From assembly GCF_001297705.1 (NCBI RefSeq), contig NZ_LIRF01000005.1, positions 496,001 through 560,000 on the forward strand: a stretch of DNA of 64,000 nucleotides, given 5' to 3'. Source of the stretch: Chryseobacterium sp. ERMR1:04 (GTDB lineage Bacteria > Bacteroidota > Bacteroidia > Flavobacteriales > Weeksellaceae). Each line of letters begins with the position of its first letter. Position 1 is the stretch's first letter. The notes beneath the pieces were generated by a model. The model saw only the letters and a list, made by a program, of their open reading frames with translations, was not told where the DNA came from and did not search any database. The translations under genes were made by a program, and so were the position numbers. Below are positions 1 to 9,300 of this stretch, piece after piece.

Positions 1-1
1 C

Positions 2-109
2 ATTCCGATAAGAAGATTAAACGGTGATCAGACACACCAAGGAAGACACGTCCGTATTGGTGTTGATGATTTCCAAATTCTTCATGTAAAATTATACGAA
101 TATCAATAA
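2..109 (+). CDS. C-terminal end of a probable GH35-type glycoside hydrolase (partial)
   Basis: An open frame enters from the left edge and ends at a TAA, giving the last 35 residues of a protein. The tail contains NGDQTHQGRHVRI and ends in VKLYEYQ. From memory this resembles the C-terminal DUF5597-type domain of GH35 beta-galactosidase-like enzymes of Bacteroidota and Xanthomonas. The catalytic part lies outside the window, so activity cannot be judged. It reads in the same direction as the xylan genes that follow, with a 107-base gap holding two small palindromes, and is probably the preceding gene of the same locus. The coding tail is fairly certain; the family is a tentative call. Confidence 0.55.
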   Translation: MPIRRLNGDQTHQGRHVRIGVDDFQILHVKLYEYQ

Positions 110-112
110 AGA

Positions 113-206
113 GTCCCAAAGGGACGATTTAACAAAGAATAGGATAAAATCCTATTAAATGGGCACGTTTACAAAAAAATAAATATTCATTAAGGCTTTA
201 GCCAAA
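113..206. repeat. Cluster of short intergenic palindromes
   Basis: Two perfect inverted repeats with 3-nt loops lie in the gap before the esterase gene: gtccc/gggac at 113-125 and aataggat/atcctatt at 138-156. A weaker ggc-ttta-gcc hairpin follows at about 193-203. The same style of element recurs in other gaps of this locus (3728-3752 and 6138-6217). They could be processing or termination signals of the polycistronic transcript, or copies of a dispersed palindromic repeat; neither has a T-run typical of an intrinsic terminator. Confidence 0.6.
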
Positions 207-216
207 ACGTATTAAA

Positions 217-2121
217 ATGAATAAAATTAAACTTTTCAACATCTTATTTTTCCTCATCACTTTTTGTGTTGTAGAGGCTAAAATCAAACTTCCAACTTTA
301 GTTTCAGACGGAATGATTTTACAGCGTGACCAAAAACTGAAGATTTGGGGGCAGGCGGATTCAGGAGAAAAAGTGGAAATTAATTTTCAACATAAAAAAT
401 ACAATACCATTGCAGATAATTCAGGTAACTGGAAAATCATGCTTCCTGAAATGAAATCTGGCGGCCCTTTTACCATGACTATCAATGAAGTTACATTGAA
501 AAATATTCTAATTGGGGATGTATATCTCTGCTCCGGCCAGTCTAATATGGAACTTCCGATGCGTAGGGTAAAAACGTTGTATCCTGAAGAATTAACGAAC
601 GCTAATAATAGCAATATTCGCTTTTTTACAGTTCCTCAAAAGTGTGATTTTAAAATTGCTCAGAATAATTTAGACGGTGGAACTTGGGAAGAAACCAATC
701 CTCAAAGCATTCAGAATTTTTCTGCGGTTGCCTATTTTTTTGCGAAAGAGATGTATCAGTATAATAAAATTCCGGTGGGAATTATTAATTCAAGTTTGGG
801 CGGTTCTCCCATTCAGTCTTGGATGGATGAATCTTCTTTGAAAAAATATCCTGAATATCTTGCGGAAGCTCAAAAATGGAGAAATGATGAATTGATTTCT
901 CAAACCGAATCTTCTGAAAGAGCTTTGGGTGATGCTTGGTCTGCAGAATTAGATCAATCGGATGCAGGAATCTCTAATCATTGGGAAAAACCAGAATTCA
1001 ATGATTCCGAATGGAAAAAAATGAATGTCCCGGGTTCTTGGGAAGAGATAGAAAAACCGTTTGATGGAAGTATTTGGTTTAGAAAAGAAATATTCCTTCC
1101 AACAGGAGCTGAAAAAAACACCGCATTTCTGAATTTAGGAAGAATTAAAGATGCAGATGTTACCTATATTAATGGGAAGAAAGTAGGAAATGTTACCTAT
1201 GAATATCCTCCACGCTGGTATGATATTCCTGCGGGAGTTTTAAAGGAAGGCAAAAACATCATCACGGTAAGAATCACTAATGGAAGCGGGAAAGGAGAAT
1301 TTATAAAAGACAAAGATTATTTTTTACAAATAGGAACTGAAAAAATTGATGTAAAAGGAGAGTGGAAATATAAAATCGGAGCCATCATGAACCGACCGGC
1401 TCCGGGACAAACCTTCATCAGATGGAAACCAACGGGATTATACAATGCAATGTTGAATCCATTAATTCAATATCCGATAAAAGCAGTTTTATGGTACCAA
1501 GGCGAGAGCAATACAGCGAAACCTCAGGAATATCAGGATTTATTATCTACCATGATTTTAGATTGGCGAAACAAATGGAGTCAGAAAAATCTACCTTTTT
1601 TCATTGTTCAATTAGCCAATTTTATGGAAGCAAAACCTGAATCTACAGAAAGCAATTGGGCAGAATTAAGAGAACAGCAAAGAAAAGTTTCCCAAACGAT
1701 TCCAAAGACCGGACTTGCCGTTACCATTGATATTGGCGAATGGAATGACATCCATCCTTTAAACAAAAAAGAGGTAGGAAAAAGATTATCATTGCAAGCT
1801 CAGAAAACACTTTTTGACAGCAATATCATCGCAGACGGTCCTGTTTATGAATCCATGAAAATTGATGGAAATAAAATCATTCTTTCATTCAAAAAGGGAA
1901 CAGATGACTTTTCTAAGGTTTCAGAATTAAAAGGTTTTGCAATTAAAGGAAAAGAAGGGATTTTCAAATGGGCACAAGCAAAAATAGAAGGCAGCAAAAT
2001 CATCGTCTGGAATGATGAAGTTAAAGATCCAATTGCCGTTCGATACGCTTGGGCAGACAATCCGGAAGGAAATCTGAAAAATAAAAACAGTTTACCTGCA
2101 TCTCCTTTCACAACAGAATAA
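217..2121 (+). CDS. Secreted SGNH-family acetylesterase (sialate O-acetylesterase-like)
   Basis: This 634-residue protein begins with a signal peptide (hydrophobic stretch about residues 6-20). The SGNH/DUF303 esterase signature GQSNM puts the nucleophile at Ser109, and the DxxH-like motif D-I-H near residues 511-513 supplies the other catalytic residues. A jelly-roll insert (about residues 240-380, with NHWEKPEF and a PGSWEE turn) splits the hydrolase fold, as is usual in long members of the family. Annotated relatives are called sialate O-acetylesterases. In this locus, next to GH10, GH43 and GH67 enzymes, removal of acetyl groups from xylan or glucuronoxylan in the periplasm or at the surface is the more likely role. 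That substrate is inferred from context only. Confidence 0.85.
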   Translation: MNKIKLFNILFFLITFCVVEAKIKLPTLVSDGMILQRDQKLKIWGQADSGEKVEINFQHKKYNTIADNSGNWKIMLPEMKSGGPFTMTINEVTLKNILIGDVYLCSGQSNMELPMRRVKTLYPEELTNANNSNIRFFTVPQKCDFKIAQNNLDGGTWEETNPQSIQNFSAVAYFFAKEMYQYNKIPVGIINSSLGGSPIQSWMDESSLKKYPEYLAEAQKWRNDELISQTESSERALGDAWSAELDQSDAGISNHWEKPEFNDSEWKKMNVPGSWEEIEKPFDGSIWFRKEIFLPTGAEKNTAFLNLGRIKDADVTYINGKKVGNVTYEYPPRWYDIPAGVLKEGKNIITVRITNGSGKGEFIKDKDYFLQIGTEKIDVKGEWKYKIGAIMNRPAPGQTFIRWKPTGLYNAMLNPLIQYPIKAVLWYQGESNTAKPQEYQDLLSTMILDWRNKWSQKNLPFFIVQLANFMEAKPESTESNWAELREQQRKVSQTIPKTGLAVTIDIGEWNDIHPLNKKEVGKRLSLQAQKTLFDSNIIADGPVYESMKIDGNKIILSFKKGTDDFSKVSELKGFAIKGKEGIFKWAQAKIEGSKIIVWNDEVKDPIAVRYAWADNPEGNLKNKNSLPASPFTTE

Positions 2122-2252
2122 TTGATAACGACAAAATTTTGTTGTCTTGGCTGAGTGAAACGCCCTTGCGAACGTAAAAATATTCTCAATAATTGAAAAA
2201 AAATCTTTGCGATCCTTGCGTTAAAATGAATTAAAAAAAAATAAAACTACAT

Positions 2253-3695
2253 ATGAACAATTCTCAAAAAATATCGGTCACCGAAAAAATAGGGTACAGC
2301 TTAGGGGATCTTGCTGCCAACCTTGTGTTCCAGACTTTGGTTACTTATCTGGCGTATTTTTATACTGATATTTATGGTTTAAAAGCAGAAGATGCTTCGG
2401 TTATTACATTGATTGTAGGATTGGTGGCAGGCTTTGGTTTCAATCCACTAATTGGGGCGCTTGCAGACCGAACGCAGACAAAATGGGGGAAATTCCGTCC
2501 GTGGATCTTATTTACGGCTGTTCCTCTTGGGGTGGCGGCTATGTTAGCTTTCAGTACACCCGATTTTTCATATAAAGGGAAAATAATTTACGCTGCGGTT
2601 ACCTATTCGGTGTTATTGCTTTTGTATGCTTCAAATAATTTACCTTATTCAGCATTAAGTGGCGTTATTACAGGCGATATGAGTGAAAGAAACAGTATTT
2701 CTTCTTATCGTTTTGTAGCGGTGATGTTTTCACAGTTTTTTGTTCAGGTTTTTATGTTACCGATTATTTTATCAATTGGAAATGGTGATAAAGCAGCAGG
2801 AATTGAGGTTGTGATGACTTGGTTGGCCATTATCGGAAGTGTGATGTTGTTGATTACTTTTTTCACGACAAAAGAAAGAGTAGTTCCAAATGCTGATCAG
2901 AAATCAAACTTAAAAGATGATTTAAAAGATTTATCTAAAAATAAGCCGTGGATCATTATGTTAACGGTTACGGCTTTGATATTTATTACATTGGCAATGA
3001 AAGGTGGTTCGTATGTTTATTACTTTAATAATTATGTGGATGAAGCGAGCCTGAAGAGTTTTATTTCTCCGATTACTTTGTTTTTTGATTCTATTGGAAT
3101 GAATTTTTTTGGTGAAAATGTAAAGTCTGCAGGATTTGGTTTATTTAATGCAGGAGGAATTATTATGATGATTGTGGGGATTACATTTTCTAAAAAATTT
3201 GCTGATAAATATGGGAAAAGAGATGTGTTTATGGTATCATTATTTATCTCTACATTATTCGTTTTGGTATTTATTTTATATCCTCCAAAAGCGGTGGGAA
3301 TGATGTTTTTATCACAAATTGCACATGGTTTTTTCTACGGAATCAGTACCCCAATTTTATGGGCAATGATCGCCGATGTAGCCGATTATTCAGAATGGAA
3401 AAATAAAAGAAGAGCAACGGCTATTATTTTTTCTGCGATGATGGTCGGTTTAAAAGTAGGGTTGAGTATCGGAAGCTCATTAGTTGCTTTAATTATAGGG
3501 AAATACGGTTATATTTCGACGAAGGGAGATCAGCATGTCATTCAGCCTGAAACAGTGGCTGCAGGTGCTAAAATGTTGGTGAGTATATTTCCTTCCATTC
3601 CTTTTTTCCTTGCATGTGGATTGCTTTTCTTTTATAAGATCAATAAAAAAATGGAAGTTCAGATTGAACATGATTTGGCAGAAAGAAGAAAATAA
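2253..3695 (+). CDS. GPH-family sugar:cation symporter (MFS)
   Basis: This 480-residue integral membrane protein has about 12 hydrophobic segments. Its N-terminal EKIGYSLGDLAANLVFQT and the loop D-R-T-Q-T-K-W-G-K-F-R-P-W are typical of glycoside-pentoside-hexuronide:cation symporters (MFS_2, relatives of XynP/YicJ/MelB). It probably imports xylo-oligosaccharides or aldouronic acids, which would supply the cytoplasmic GH43 enzyme encoded two genes downstream. The ORF follows the esterase by 131 bases and precedes the endoxylanase by 83 bases, all on the same strand. The family call is firm; the substrate is inferred from the neighbours. Confidence 0.9.
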   Translation: MNNSQKISVTEKIGYSLGDLAANLVFQTLVTYLAYFYTDIYGLKAEDASVITLIVGLVAGFGFNPLIGALADRTQTKWGKFRPWILFTAVPLGVAAMLAFSTPDFSYKGKIIYAAVTYSVLLLLYASNNLPYSALSGVITGDMSERNSISSYRFVAVMFSQFFVQVFMLPIILSIGNGDKAAGIEVVMTWLAIIGSVMLLITFFTTKERVVPNADQKSNLKDDLKDLSKNKPWIIMLTVTALIFITLAMKGGSYVYYFNNYVDEASLKSFISPITLFFDSIGMNFFGENVKSAGFGLFNAGGIIMMIVGITFSKKFADKYGKRDVFMVSLFISTLFVLVFILYPPKAVGMMFLSQIAHGFFYGISTPILWAMIADVADYSEWKNKRRATAIIFSAMMVGLKVGLSIGSSLVALIIGKYGYISTKGDQHVIQPETVAAGAKMLVSIFPSIPFFLACGLLFFYKINKKMEVQIEHDLAERRK

Positions 3696-3727
3696 ATCTT
3701 TTAAATAAAGCAGAATTTAACTTAAAC

Positions 3728-3752
3728 CTTATAGGTTTTAAAAACCTATAAG
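3728..3752. repeat. Perfect 25-bp intergenic palindrome
   Basis: Twelve-base arms (cttataggtttt and its exact complement aaaacctataag) flank a single base, between the symporter and xylanase genes. It sits 27 bases before the xylanase ATG, so it could be a transcript-processing hairpin, an operator or a dispersed palindromic repeat. It lacks a following T-run. Confidence 0.65.
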
Positions 3753-3778
3753 ATTTGATAACAAAAAATATAAACATA

Positions 3779-4891
3779 ATGAAACGCATTTTTATATTAG
3801 GATTAATAACGTTTGCAGCTTCCAGTTTTCATGCTCAAAAGGCTGACGCTTCTTTAAAAAAAGCTTTTCAGGATAAATTCTATATCGGAACAGCCATGAA
3901 TTTGGAACAGATTCACGGAACGGATCAAAAATCAGTAGATATTATCAAGAAGCAATTCAGTTCGATAGTTGCTGAAAATTGCATGAAAAGTATGTATTTA
4001 CAACCTCAGGAAGGGAAATTCTTCTTTGATGATGCAGATAAATTCGTTGAGTTTGGAGAAAAAAATAACATGTTCATTATTGGACATACGTTGATTTGGC
4101 ATTCTCAGGTTCCTAATTGGTTTTTCGTAGATAAAAAAGGAAAAAATGTTACACCAGAAGTACTGAAAAAGAGAATGAAAGACCACATTACAACCATTGT
4201 TTCCCGCTACAAAGGAAGAGTAAAAGGTTGGGATGTAGTGAATGAAGCCATAATGGAAGATGGTTCTTACCGAAAATCTAAGTTTTACGAAATTTTGGGT
4301 GAAGAATTTATTCAGTTGGCTTTTAAATATGCTCAGGAAGCCGATCCAGAGGCAGAATTGTATTACAATGATTATAATGAATGGCATCCTGAAAAAGTAA
4401 AAGCAGTTACTCAATTGGTTAAGAATTTAAAATCAAAAGGAATCAGAATTGACGGCGTAGGAATGCAGGCGCATGTGGGAATGGATTCTCCTTCCATTGA
4501 TGAATATGAAAAAGCAATTGTTGCCTATTCCGAAAGTGGCGTAAAAGTGAATATTACGGAGCTAGAAATCAGTGCACTCCCTTCACCTTGGGGAACTTCT
4601 GCAAATATTGCCGATAAAGTTGAATACGACGAAAAAATGAATCCCTACAAAAAAGGTCTCCCTGCTGATGTACAGGCAAAATGGGAAAACCGCTATCTAG
4701 ATTTCTTCCAATTGTTTTTAAAACATAAAAAGGATATCAGAAGAGTAACGTTTTGGGGCGTAACAGATGCTCAATCCTGGAAAAATGATTTTCCTATAAA
4801 AGGGAGAACAGATTATCCACTATTATTTGATCGTCAATACAAGGCAAAACCTATTGTCAAAAAAATTATAAAACTCGCTGAAGTAAAATAA
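3779..4891 (+). CDS. Secreted GH10 endo-1,4-beta-xylanase
   Basis: This protein has 370 residues counted from the ATG at 3779. That start is preferred over an upstream in-frame ATG at 3755 because it gives a clean signal peptide (MKRIFILGLITFAASSFHAQ). It is a single-domain GH10 enzyme. The acid/base sits in WDVVNEAI (Glu156) and the nucleophile in VNITELEI (Glu261); HTLIWHSQVPNW is the conserved substrate-binding strand. It cleaves internal beta-1,4 links in xylan, probably in the periplasm or on the outer surface, feeding the GH67 and GH43 enzymes encoded next. No carbohydrate-binding module or T9SS C-terminal sorting domain is present, which favours a periplasmic location. Confidence 0.95.
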   Translation: MKRIFILGLITFAASSFHAQKADASLKKAFQDKFYIGTAMNLEQIHGTDQKSVDIIKKQFSSIVAENCMKSMYLQPQEGKFFFDDADKFVEFGEKNNMFIIGHTLIWHSQVPNWFFVDKKGKNVTPEVLKKRMKDHITTIVSRYKGRVKGWDVVNEAIMEDGSYRKSKFYEILGEEFIQLAFKYAQEADPEAELYYNDYNEWHPEKVKAVTQLVKNLKSKGIRIDGVGMQAHVGMDSPSIDEYEKAIVAYSESGVKVNITELEISALPSPWGTSANIADKVEYDEKMNPYKKGLPADVQAKWENRYLDFFQLFLKHKKDIRRVTFWGVTDAQSWKNDFPIKGRTDYPLLFDRQYKAKPIVKKIIKLAEVK

Positions 4892-5157
4892 TTAATAAAA
4901 CGAAGCAATTGTAAAGCGACATAGGAAACTGAAGCGTTAAAAAAATGAAGTTTGTGAACGTTAAGAAAATTCTACTGTTTGAAGCGCGAGACAAATTTAG
5001 AATCGAAGAACTAACATTGAAATCGCGCAAGTTTTAGAATTTTTAGAGAGCAAATTTTATTTTTAGCTGAAGGTTCCAAGTCTTGAATTTTTGGTTCTTT
5101 TGCTTCAAGGCAAAACGAACATTAAAAAAAAAAACATTAAAATATCAATTTAAAATA

Positions 5158-6123
5158 ATGAGCAAATCAAAATACCTATTCCCCAAAGACTTCATGGCAG
5201 ATCCATCCGTTCACGTTTTTGAAGGAAAACTCTACATTTATCCATCTCACGACAGAGAAAGCGGAATTGAAGAAAACGACAACGGCGATCATTTCGATAT
5301 GAATGACTATCATGTTTTTTCTTTGGATGATGTGGAAAATGGAGAAATCACAGATCATGGTGTTGCCCTTTCGGTAAAAGATATTCCTTGGTCGGGCAGA
5401 CAGTTATGGGATTGTGATGTGGCATTTAAAAACGGGAAATACTATCTGTATTTTCCTTTAAAAGATAAAAATGATATTTTCAGAATGGGAGTAGCGGTGA
5501 GTGATAAACCTTATGGACCTTTCGTTCCTGAAAAACATCCAATGATGGGGAGCTACAGCATTGATCCGTGTATTTTTGAAGAGGGAAGAAAATATTATAT
5601 GTATTTCGGTGGAATCTGGGGCGGACAATTACAACGCTACAGAAATAACAAAGCATTAGAATCTGCGGTAATTCCGAATGATAATGAACCTGCAATTCCC
5701 TCAAAAGTCGCTTTATTAAGTGATGATATGTTGGAATTTGCGGAAGAACCAAAAGATGTTTTGATTCTTGACAACAATGGAGATCCTTTATTGCATGGAG
5801 ACAAAAATCGATTTTTTGAAGCGTCTTGGATGCATAAATACAATGATAAATATTACTTCTCTTATTCCACGGGAAATACTCATCTTTTGTGTTACGCGAT
5901 TGGAGATAATCCTTATGGCCCATTTACGTACCAAGGGGTAATTCTGACTCCGGTTGTAGGCTGGACAACCCATCATAGTATTGTTGAGTTTAAAGGAAAA
6001 TGGTATTTATTTTTCCATGATTCTGTTCCAAGTGGCGGAAAAACATGGCTTCGAAGCATGAAAGTGGTAGAACTGGAATACAACGAAGACGGTACTTTCA
6101 AAACAATTGAAGGACTGGACTAA
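5158..6123 (+). CDS. GH43 beta-xylosidase / alpha-L-arabinofuranosidase
   Basis: This protein has 321 residues counted from the ATG at 5158 (MSKSKYLFPKDF). An in-frame ATG at 5083 would add 25 unlikely residues. It is a five-bladed beta-propeller of GH43 with the expected carboxylates: Asp15 in ADPSV (base), Asp136 in SIDP (pKa modulator) and Glu221 in FFEASW (acid). There is no signal peptide, so it should act in the cytoplasm on oligosaccharides brought in by the symporter encoded upstream. The specificity (xylosidase, arabinofuranosidase or both) cannot be read from sequence alone. The 266-base gap before it holds no gene I can support. Confidence 0.9.
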   Translation: MSKSKYLFPKDFMADPSVHVFEGKLYIYPSHDRESGIEENDNGDHFDMNDYHVFSLDDVENGEITDHGVALSVKDIPWSGRQLWDCDVAFKNGKYYLYFPLKDKNDIFRMGVAVSDKPYGPFVPEKHPMMGSYSIDPCIFEEGRKYYMYFGGIWGGQLQRYRNNKALESAVIPNDNEPAIPSKVALLSDDMLEFAEEPKDVLILDNNGDPLLHGDKNRFFEASWMHKYNDKYYFSYSTGNTHLLCYAIGDNPYGPFTYQGVILTPVVGWTTHHSIVEFKGKWYLFFHDSVPSGGKTWLRSMKVVELEYNEDGTFKTIEGLD

Positions 6124-6137
6124 TTATCAATTCCATA

Positions 6138-6217
6138 GAACCCGAAGGGTTCAATATCAATAGCCTTAGGTGAAACCTATGGCGTAAATATCAATAGAAA
6201 CGGGCTTTAGCCCGTTT
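6138..6217. repeat. Three consecutive intergenic hairpins with a shared spacer
   Basis: Between the GH43 and GH67 genes lie gaaccc/gggttc (6138-6152, loop gaa), an imperfect ccttaggt/acctatgg (6164-6182, loop gaa) and aaacgggc/gcccgttt (6198-6217, loop ttta). They are separated by copies of the same short spacer, atatcaatag. A ggctttagcc hairpin follows near 6241. The repeated spacer suggests a composite, dispersed palindromic element rather than a simple terminator. Confidence 0.6.
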
Positions 6218-6304
6218 AAACAAATTAAGACATTCAAATTGGCTTTAGCCAAAACTTAAACCTGATGCCCCAATAATAATTCAACCAATTTCAAACATTC
6301 AGCA

Positions 6305-8341
6305 ATGCAAAATTTCCGTGTTTATATTATCATTTTTCTTTTATTCCCATTAAGTTTTTTTGCAGAAGACGGAAGTCAATTATGGCTTCGTTTTCCCAAT
6401 GTTAAAAACGGAATTTCGGCGGATAAAATCATTTCAAAAGGTAAAAATCCAACGCTTGAAATTGCAAAAAAAGAACTAACAACGTATTGGCAAGGTCAAG
6501 CTGTAGAATTGCGCACGGAAAAATCTTTGAAACATCTGAAAGACGGTTATACCATTAAATCTAGTCCAGATAAAATCATTATTTCTGCGGGAAAAGACAG
6601 CGGTTTATTGTACGGAGTATATCATATTCTCAGACTTCAGCAGACGAAATCTGATGTTAATCATTTAAATATAACCGAAAAACCATCTTATGATGTGCGA
6701 ATTCTAAATCATTGGGATAATCTGGATGGAAGTGTTGAAAGAGGGTACGCCGGAAAATCATTGTGGAAATGGGAAGGTTTACCGAATACCATTTCACCAC
6801 GATACGAAGAATATGCGAGAGCTAATGCTTCGATAGGAATTAATGCTGTTGTTTTAAATAATGTGAATGCTTCTCCAAATATGCTTCGAACAGATTATCT
6901 TCAAAAGGTAAAAGTGTTGGCAGATCTATTTAGACCTTATGGAATTAAAGTGTATTTATCAGTCAATTTTTCTTCCCCAAAAGTGTTGGGTGGATTGGAA
7001 AACTCAGATCCTTTAAATAAAAATGTCCAGAAATGGTGGAAAGATAAAACATCAGAAATCTATAAATTAATTCCTGATTTTGGAGGTTTTTTGGTGAAAG
7101 CCAATTCGGAAGGACAACCTGGCCCGCAGGATTACGGAAGAACCCATGCCGATGGTGCCAATATGATGGCCGATGTGTTGAAACCTTTTGGCGGAATTGT
7201 GATGTGGCGGGCTTTTGTGTACAGTCCGAGTAAAGAAGATCGAGCAAAACAAGCCTATTTGGAGTTCCTGCCTTTAGACGGAAAATTTAGAGATAATGTA
7301 ATTGTTCAAATTAAAAACGGACCGATTGATTTTCAACCTCGTGAACCATTTAATCCATTATTTGGCGCATTGAAAAAGACTTCAGAAATGGCGGAATTTC
7401 AGATCACTCAGGAATATTTAGGGTTTTCAAATCACTTGGTTTTTCTGGCGCCTTTGTTTAAAGAAACACTGGAAAGCGACACATACGCTGATGGAAAAGG
7501 TTCAACAGTAGCCAAAATTACAGATGGAAGTGTAAGGAATAATAAGATAACAGCGATTGCAGGCGTTGCAAATATCGGAGAAGATGCCAACTGGACAGGC
7601 AATATTTTCGCACAGGCCAATTGGTATGCGTTCGGAAGATTGGCTTGGAATCATGAATTAAGTTCAGAACAAATTGCTGATGAATGGATCAAAATGACTT
7701 TTACGGATGATCAAAAATTCGTGAATCCTGTCAAAGAAATGATACTTTCTTCAAGAGAAACCGCAGTAGATTATATGATGCCGCTCGGTTTGCACCACAT
7801 TTTTGCATTCGACCATCATTATGGACCGGAACCTTGGGGGAATATTCCCGGAGGAAGACCAGATTGGATGCCGGTTTATTATCACAAAGCCGATGAAAAT
7901 GGACTAGGGTTCGACAGAACAAAATCAGGAAGCAATGCTGTTTCACAATATTTTTCTCCATTAAACATGACTTTCGGAAATATAGAAACCTGTCCGGAAA
8001 ATCTTCTTCTTTGGTTTCATCATGTTCCGTGGAATTATAAAATGAAAGACGGAAAAACGTTGTGGGAAGAATTATGTTTTAAATATGATTCAGGCGTTAA
8101 AAATGTTCGAGAATATCAGAAAATTTGGGATACAATGGAACCATATGTTGACGCTGAACGATTTAAACAAGTTCAGTCAAAACTAAAAATTCAGTCTAAG
8201 GATGCTGTTTGGTGGAAAGATGCCTGTCTGTTGTATTTCCAGACGTTTTCAAAAATGCCGATTCCTTATGATATTGAAAGACCGATACATGAATTGGAGG
8301 ATTTGAAAAAGATTAAACTAGACCTTAAGCATCATAATTAG
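6305..8341 (+). CDS. aguA: GH67 alpha-glucuronidase
   Basis: This 678-residue protein starts with a signal peptide (hydrophobic residues about 6-20). An N-terminal alpha/beta domain is followed by a GH67 barrel. The catalytic carboxylates are Glu269 (in ANSEGQPG), Asp342 (in GPIDFQP) and Glu370 (in TQEYLG). Their spacing of 73 and 28 residues equals that of Glu292/Asp365/Glu393 recalled for Cellvibrio GlcA67A. The enzyme removes 4-O-methyl-glucuronic acid from the non-reducing end of aldouronic acids released by the GH10 xylanase encoded two genes upstream. It is the last gene of the xylan locus; 221-bp tandem repeats follow it directly. Confidence 0.95.
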   Translation: MQNFRVYIIIFLLFPLSFFAEDGSQLWLRFPNVKNGISADKIISKGKNPTLEIAKKELTTYWQGQAVELRTEKSLKHLKDGYTIKSSPDKIIISAGKDSGLLYGVYHILRLQQTKSDVNHLNITEKPSYDVRILNHWDNLDGSVERGYAGKSLWKWEGLPNTISPRYEEYARANASIGINAVVLNNVNASPNMLRTDYLQKVKVLADLFRPYGIKVYLSVNFSSPKVLGGLENSDPLNKNVQKWWKDKTSEIYKLIPDFGGFLVKANSEGQPGPQDYGRTHADGANMMADVLKPFGGIVMWRAFVYSPSKEDRAKQAYLEFLPLDGKFRDNVIVQIKNGPIDFQPREPFNPLFGALKKTSEMAEFQITQEYLGFSNHLVFLAPLFKETLESDTYADGKGSTVAKITDGSVRNNKITAIAGVANIGEDANWTGNIFAQANWYAFGRLAWNHELSSEQIADEWIKMTFTDDQKFVNPVKEMILSSRETAVDYMMPLGLHHIFAFDHHYGPEPWGNIPGGRPDWMPVYYHKADENGLGFDRTKSGSNAVSQYFSPLNMTFGNIETCPENLLLWFHHVPWNYKMKDGKTLWEELCFKYDSGVKNVREYQKIWDTMEPYVDAERFKQVQSKLKIQSKDAVWWKDACLLYFQTFSKMPIPYDIERPIHELEDLKKIKLDLKHHN

Positions 8342-8351
8342 GAAAAAAATA

Positions 8352-9165
8352 ATAAAATATAAATATCAGCGTCATCTGCAAAATCAGCGAGATATTTTAG
8401 ACGCAAAGTTTTAGTTTATAAGTGTCATATTGTAAGTGAGCAAAGGAGAATCAACAAGTTGATTTGATGAAGCTTGATGTCTTCAAGTTTTGTATAACAA
8501 ATTTTATTTGCCTTTGTATTATAAATCAGAAGGTATGAAAAGGGAATCGTTAGATGGTTTCTTGTAATCTATGTAAAATATAAAGATCTGCGTCATCTGC
8601 AAAATCAGCGAGACATTTTAGACGCAAAGTTTTATTTTATAAATATCATTACGCAAGTGAACAAAGAAGAATCAACAAGTTGATTTGATGAAGCTTGATG
8701 TCTTCAAGTTTTGTATAACAAATTCTATTTGCCTTTGTATTATAAATCAGAAGGTATGTAAAGGGAATTGTTAGGTGATTTGTTTTAAACGATATAAAAT
8801 ATAAATATCAGCGTCATCTGCAAAATCAGCGAGATATTTTAGACGCAAAGTTTTAGTTTATAAGTGTCATATTGTAAGTGAAGCAAAGGAGAATCAACAA
8901 GTTGATTTGATGAAGCTTGATGTCTTCAAGTTTTGTATAACAAATTTTATTTGCCTTTGTATTATAAATCAGAAGGTATGAAAAGGGAATCGATTAGATG
9001 GTTTCTTGTAATCTATGTAAAATATAAAAATCAGCGTCATCTGCAAAATCAGCGAGATATTTTAGACGCAAAGTTTTATATCATAAATATCATATTGTAA
9101 GTGAAGCAAAGGAGAATCAACAAGTTGATTTGATAAAGCTTGTGTTTTCAAATTTTACGTTTAAA
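8352..9165. repeat. Four-copy 221-bp tandem repeat
   Basis: The landmark gcgtcatctgc occurs at 8369, 8590, 8811 and 9034, so the period is 221, 221 and 223 bases. Copies are nearly identical and contain atcagcgagatattttagacg, a gaatcaac-aa-gttgatt palindrome and aagcttgatgtcttcaag; the last copy is cut short near 9165. No coding frame spans the unit and there are no CRISPR-like short repeats. A related block appears once, in the opposite orientation, near 13220-13250. It looks like a dispersed flavobacterial intergenic repeat that has been tandemly amplified here. Confidence 0.85.
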
Positions 9166-9183
9166 AATTGAACCGGTTATTAG

Positions 9184-9236
9184 AAAAAATTGAGGCAACT
9201 CATTCTTCGTGATTTAAAAAAGAAAAGCTGCCTCAA
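9184..9236 (-). terminator. Probable terminator of the 9301-9897 gene
   Basis: Arms ttgaggca (9190-9197) and tgcctcaa (9229-9236) form a perfect 8-bp stem. Read on the minus strand the stem is followed by a run of T (9184-9189). The loop is long (31 nt) and A/T-rich, so this is only moderately convincing, but its place 65 bases past the stop codon fits. Confidence 0.45.
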
Positions 9237-9300
9237 AACATTGATTGTACGTAAAATTTTAATTCCAATATAAATATGGAAGTATATGAATCTCTTACTT

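Noticed and set aside
3755..3778. Upstream start for the GH10 xylanase
   Set aside because: It would add eight residues in front of a perfect signal peptide and begin just after a palindrome; the ATG at 3779 is preferred.
5083..5157. Upstream start for the GH43 enzyme
   Set aside because: The extra 25 residues (Phe/Lys-rich) do not belong to the family and come from a low-complexity leader.
8352..9165. CRISPR array
   Set aside because: The repeat unit is about 221 bases with no short repeat/spacer alternation and no cas genes nearby.
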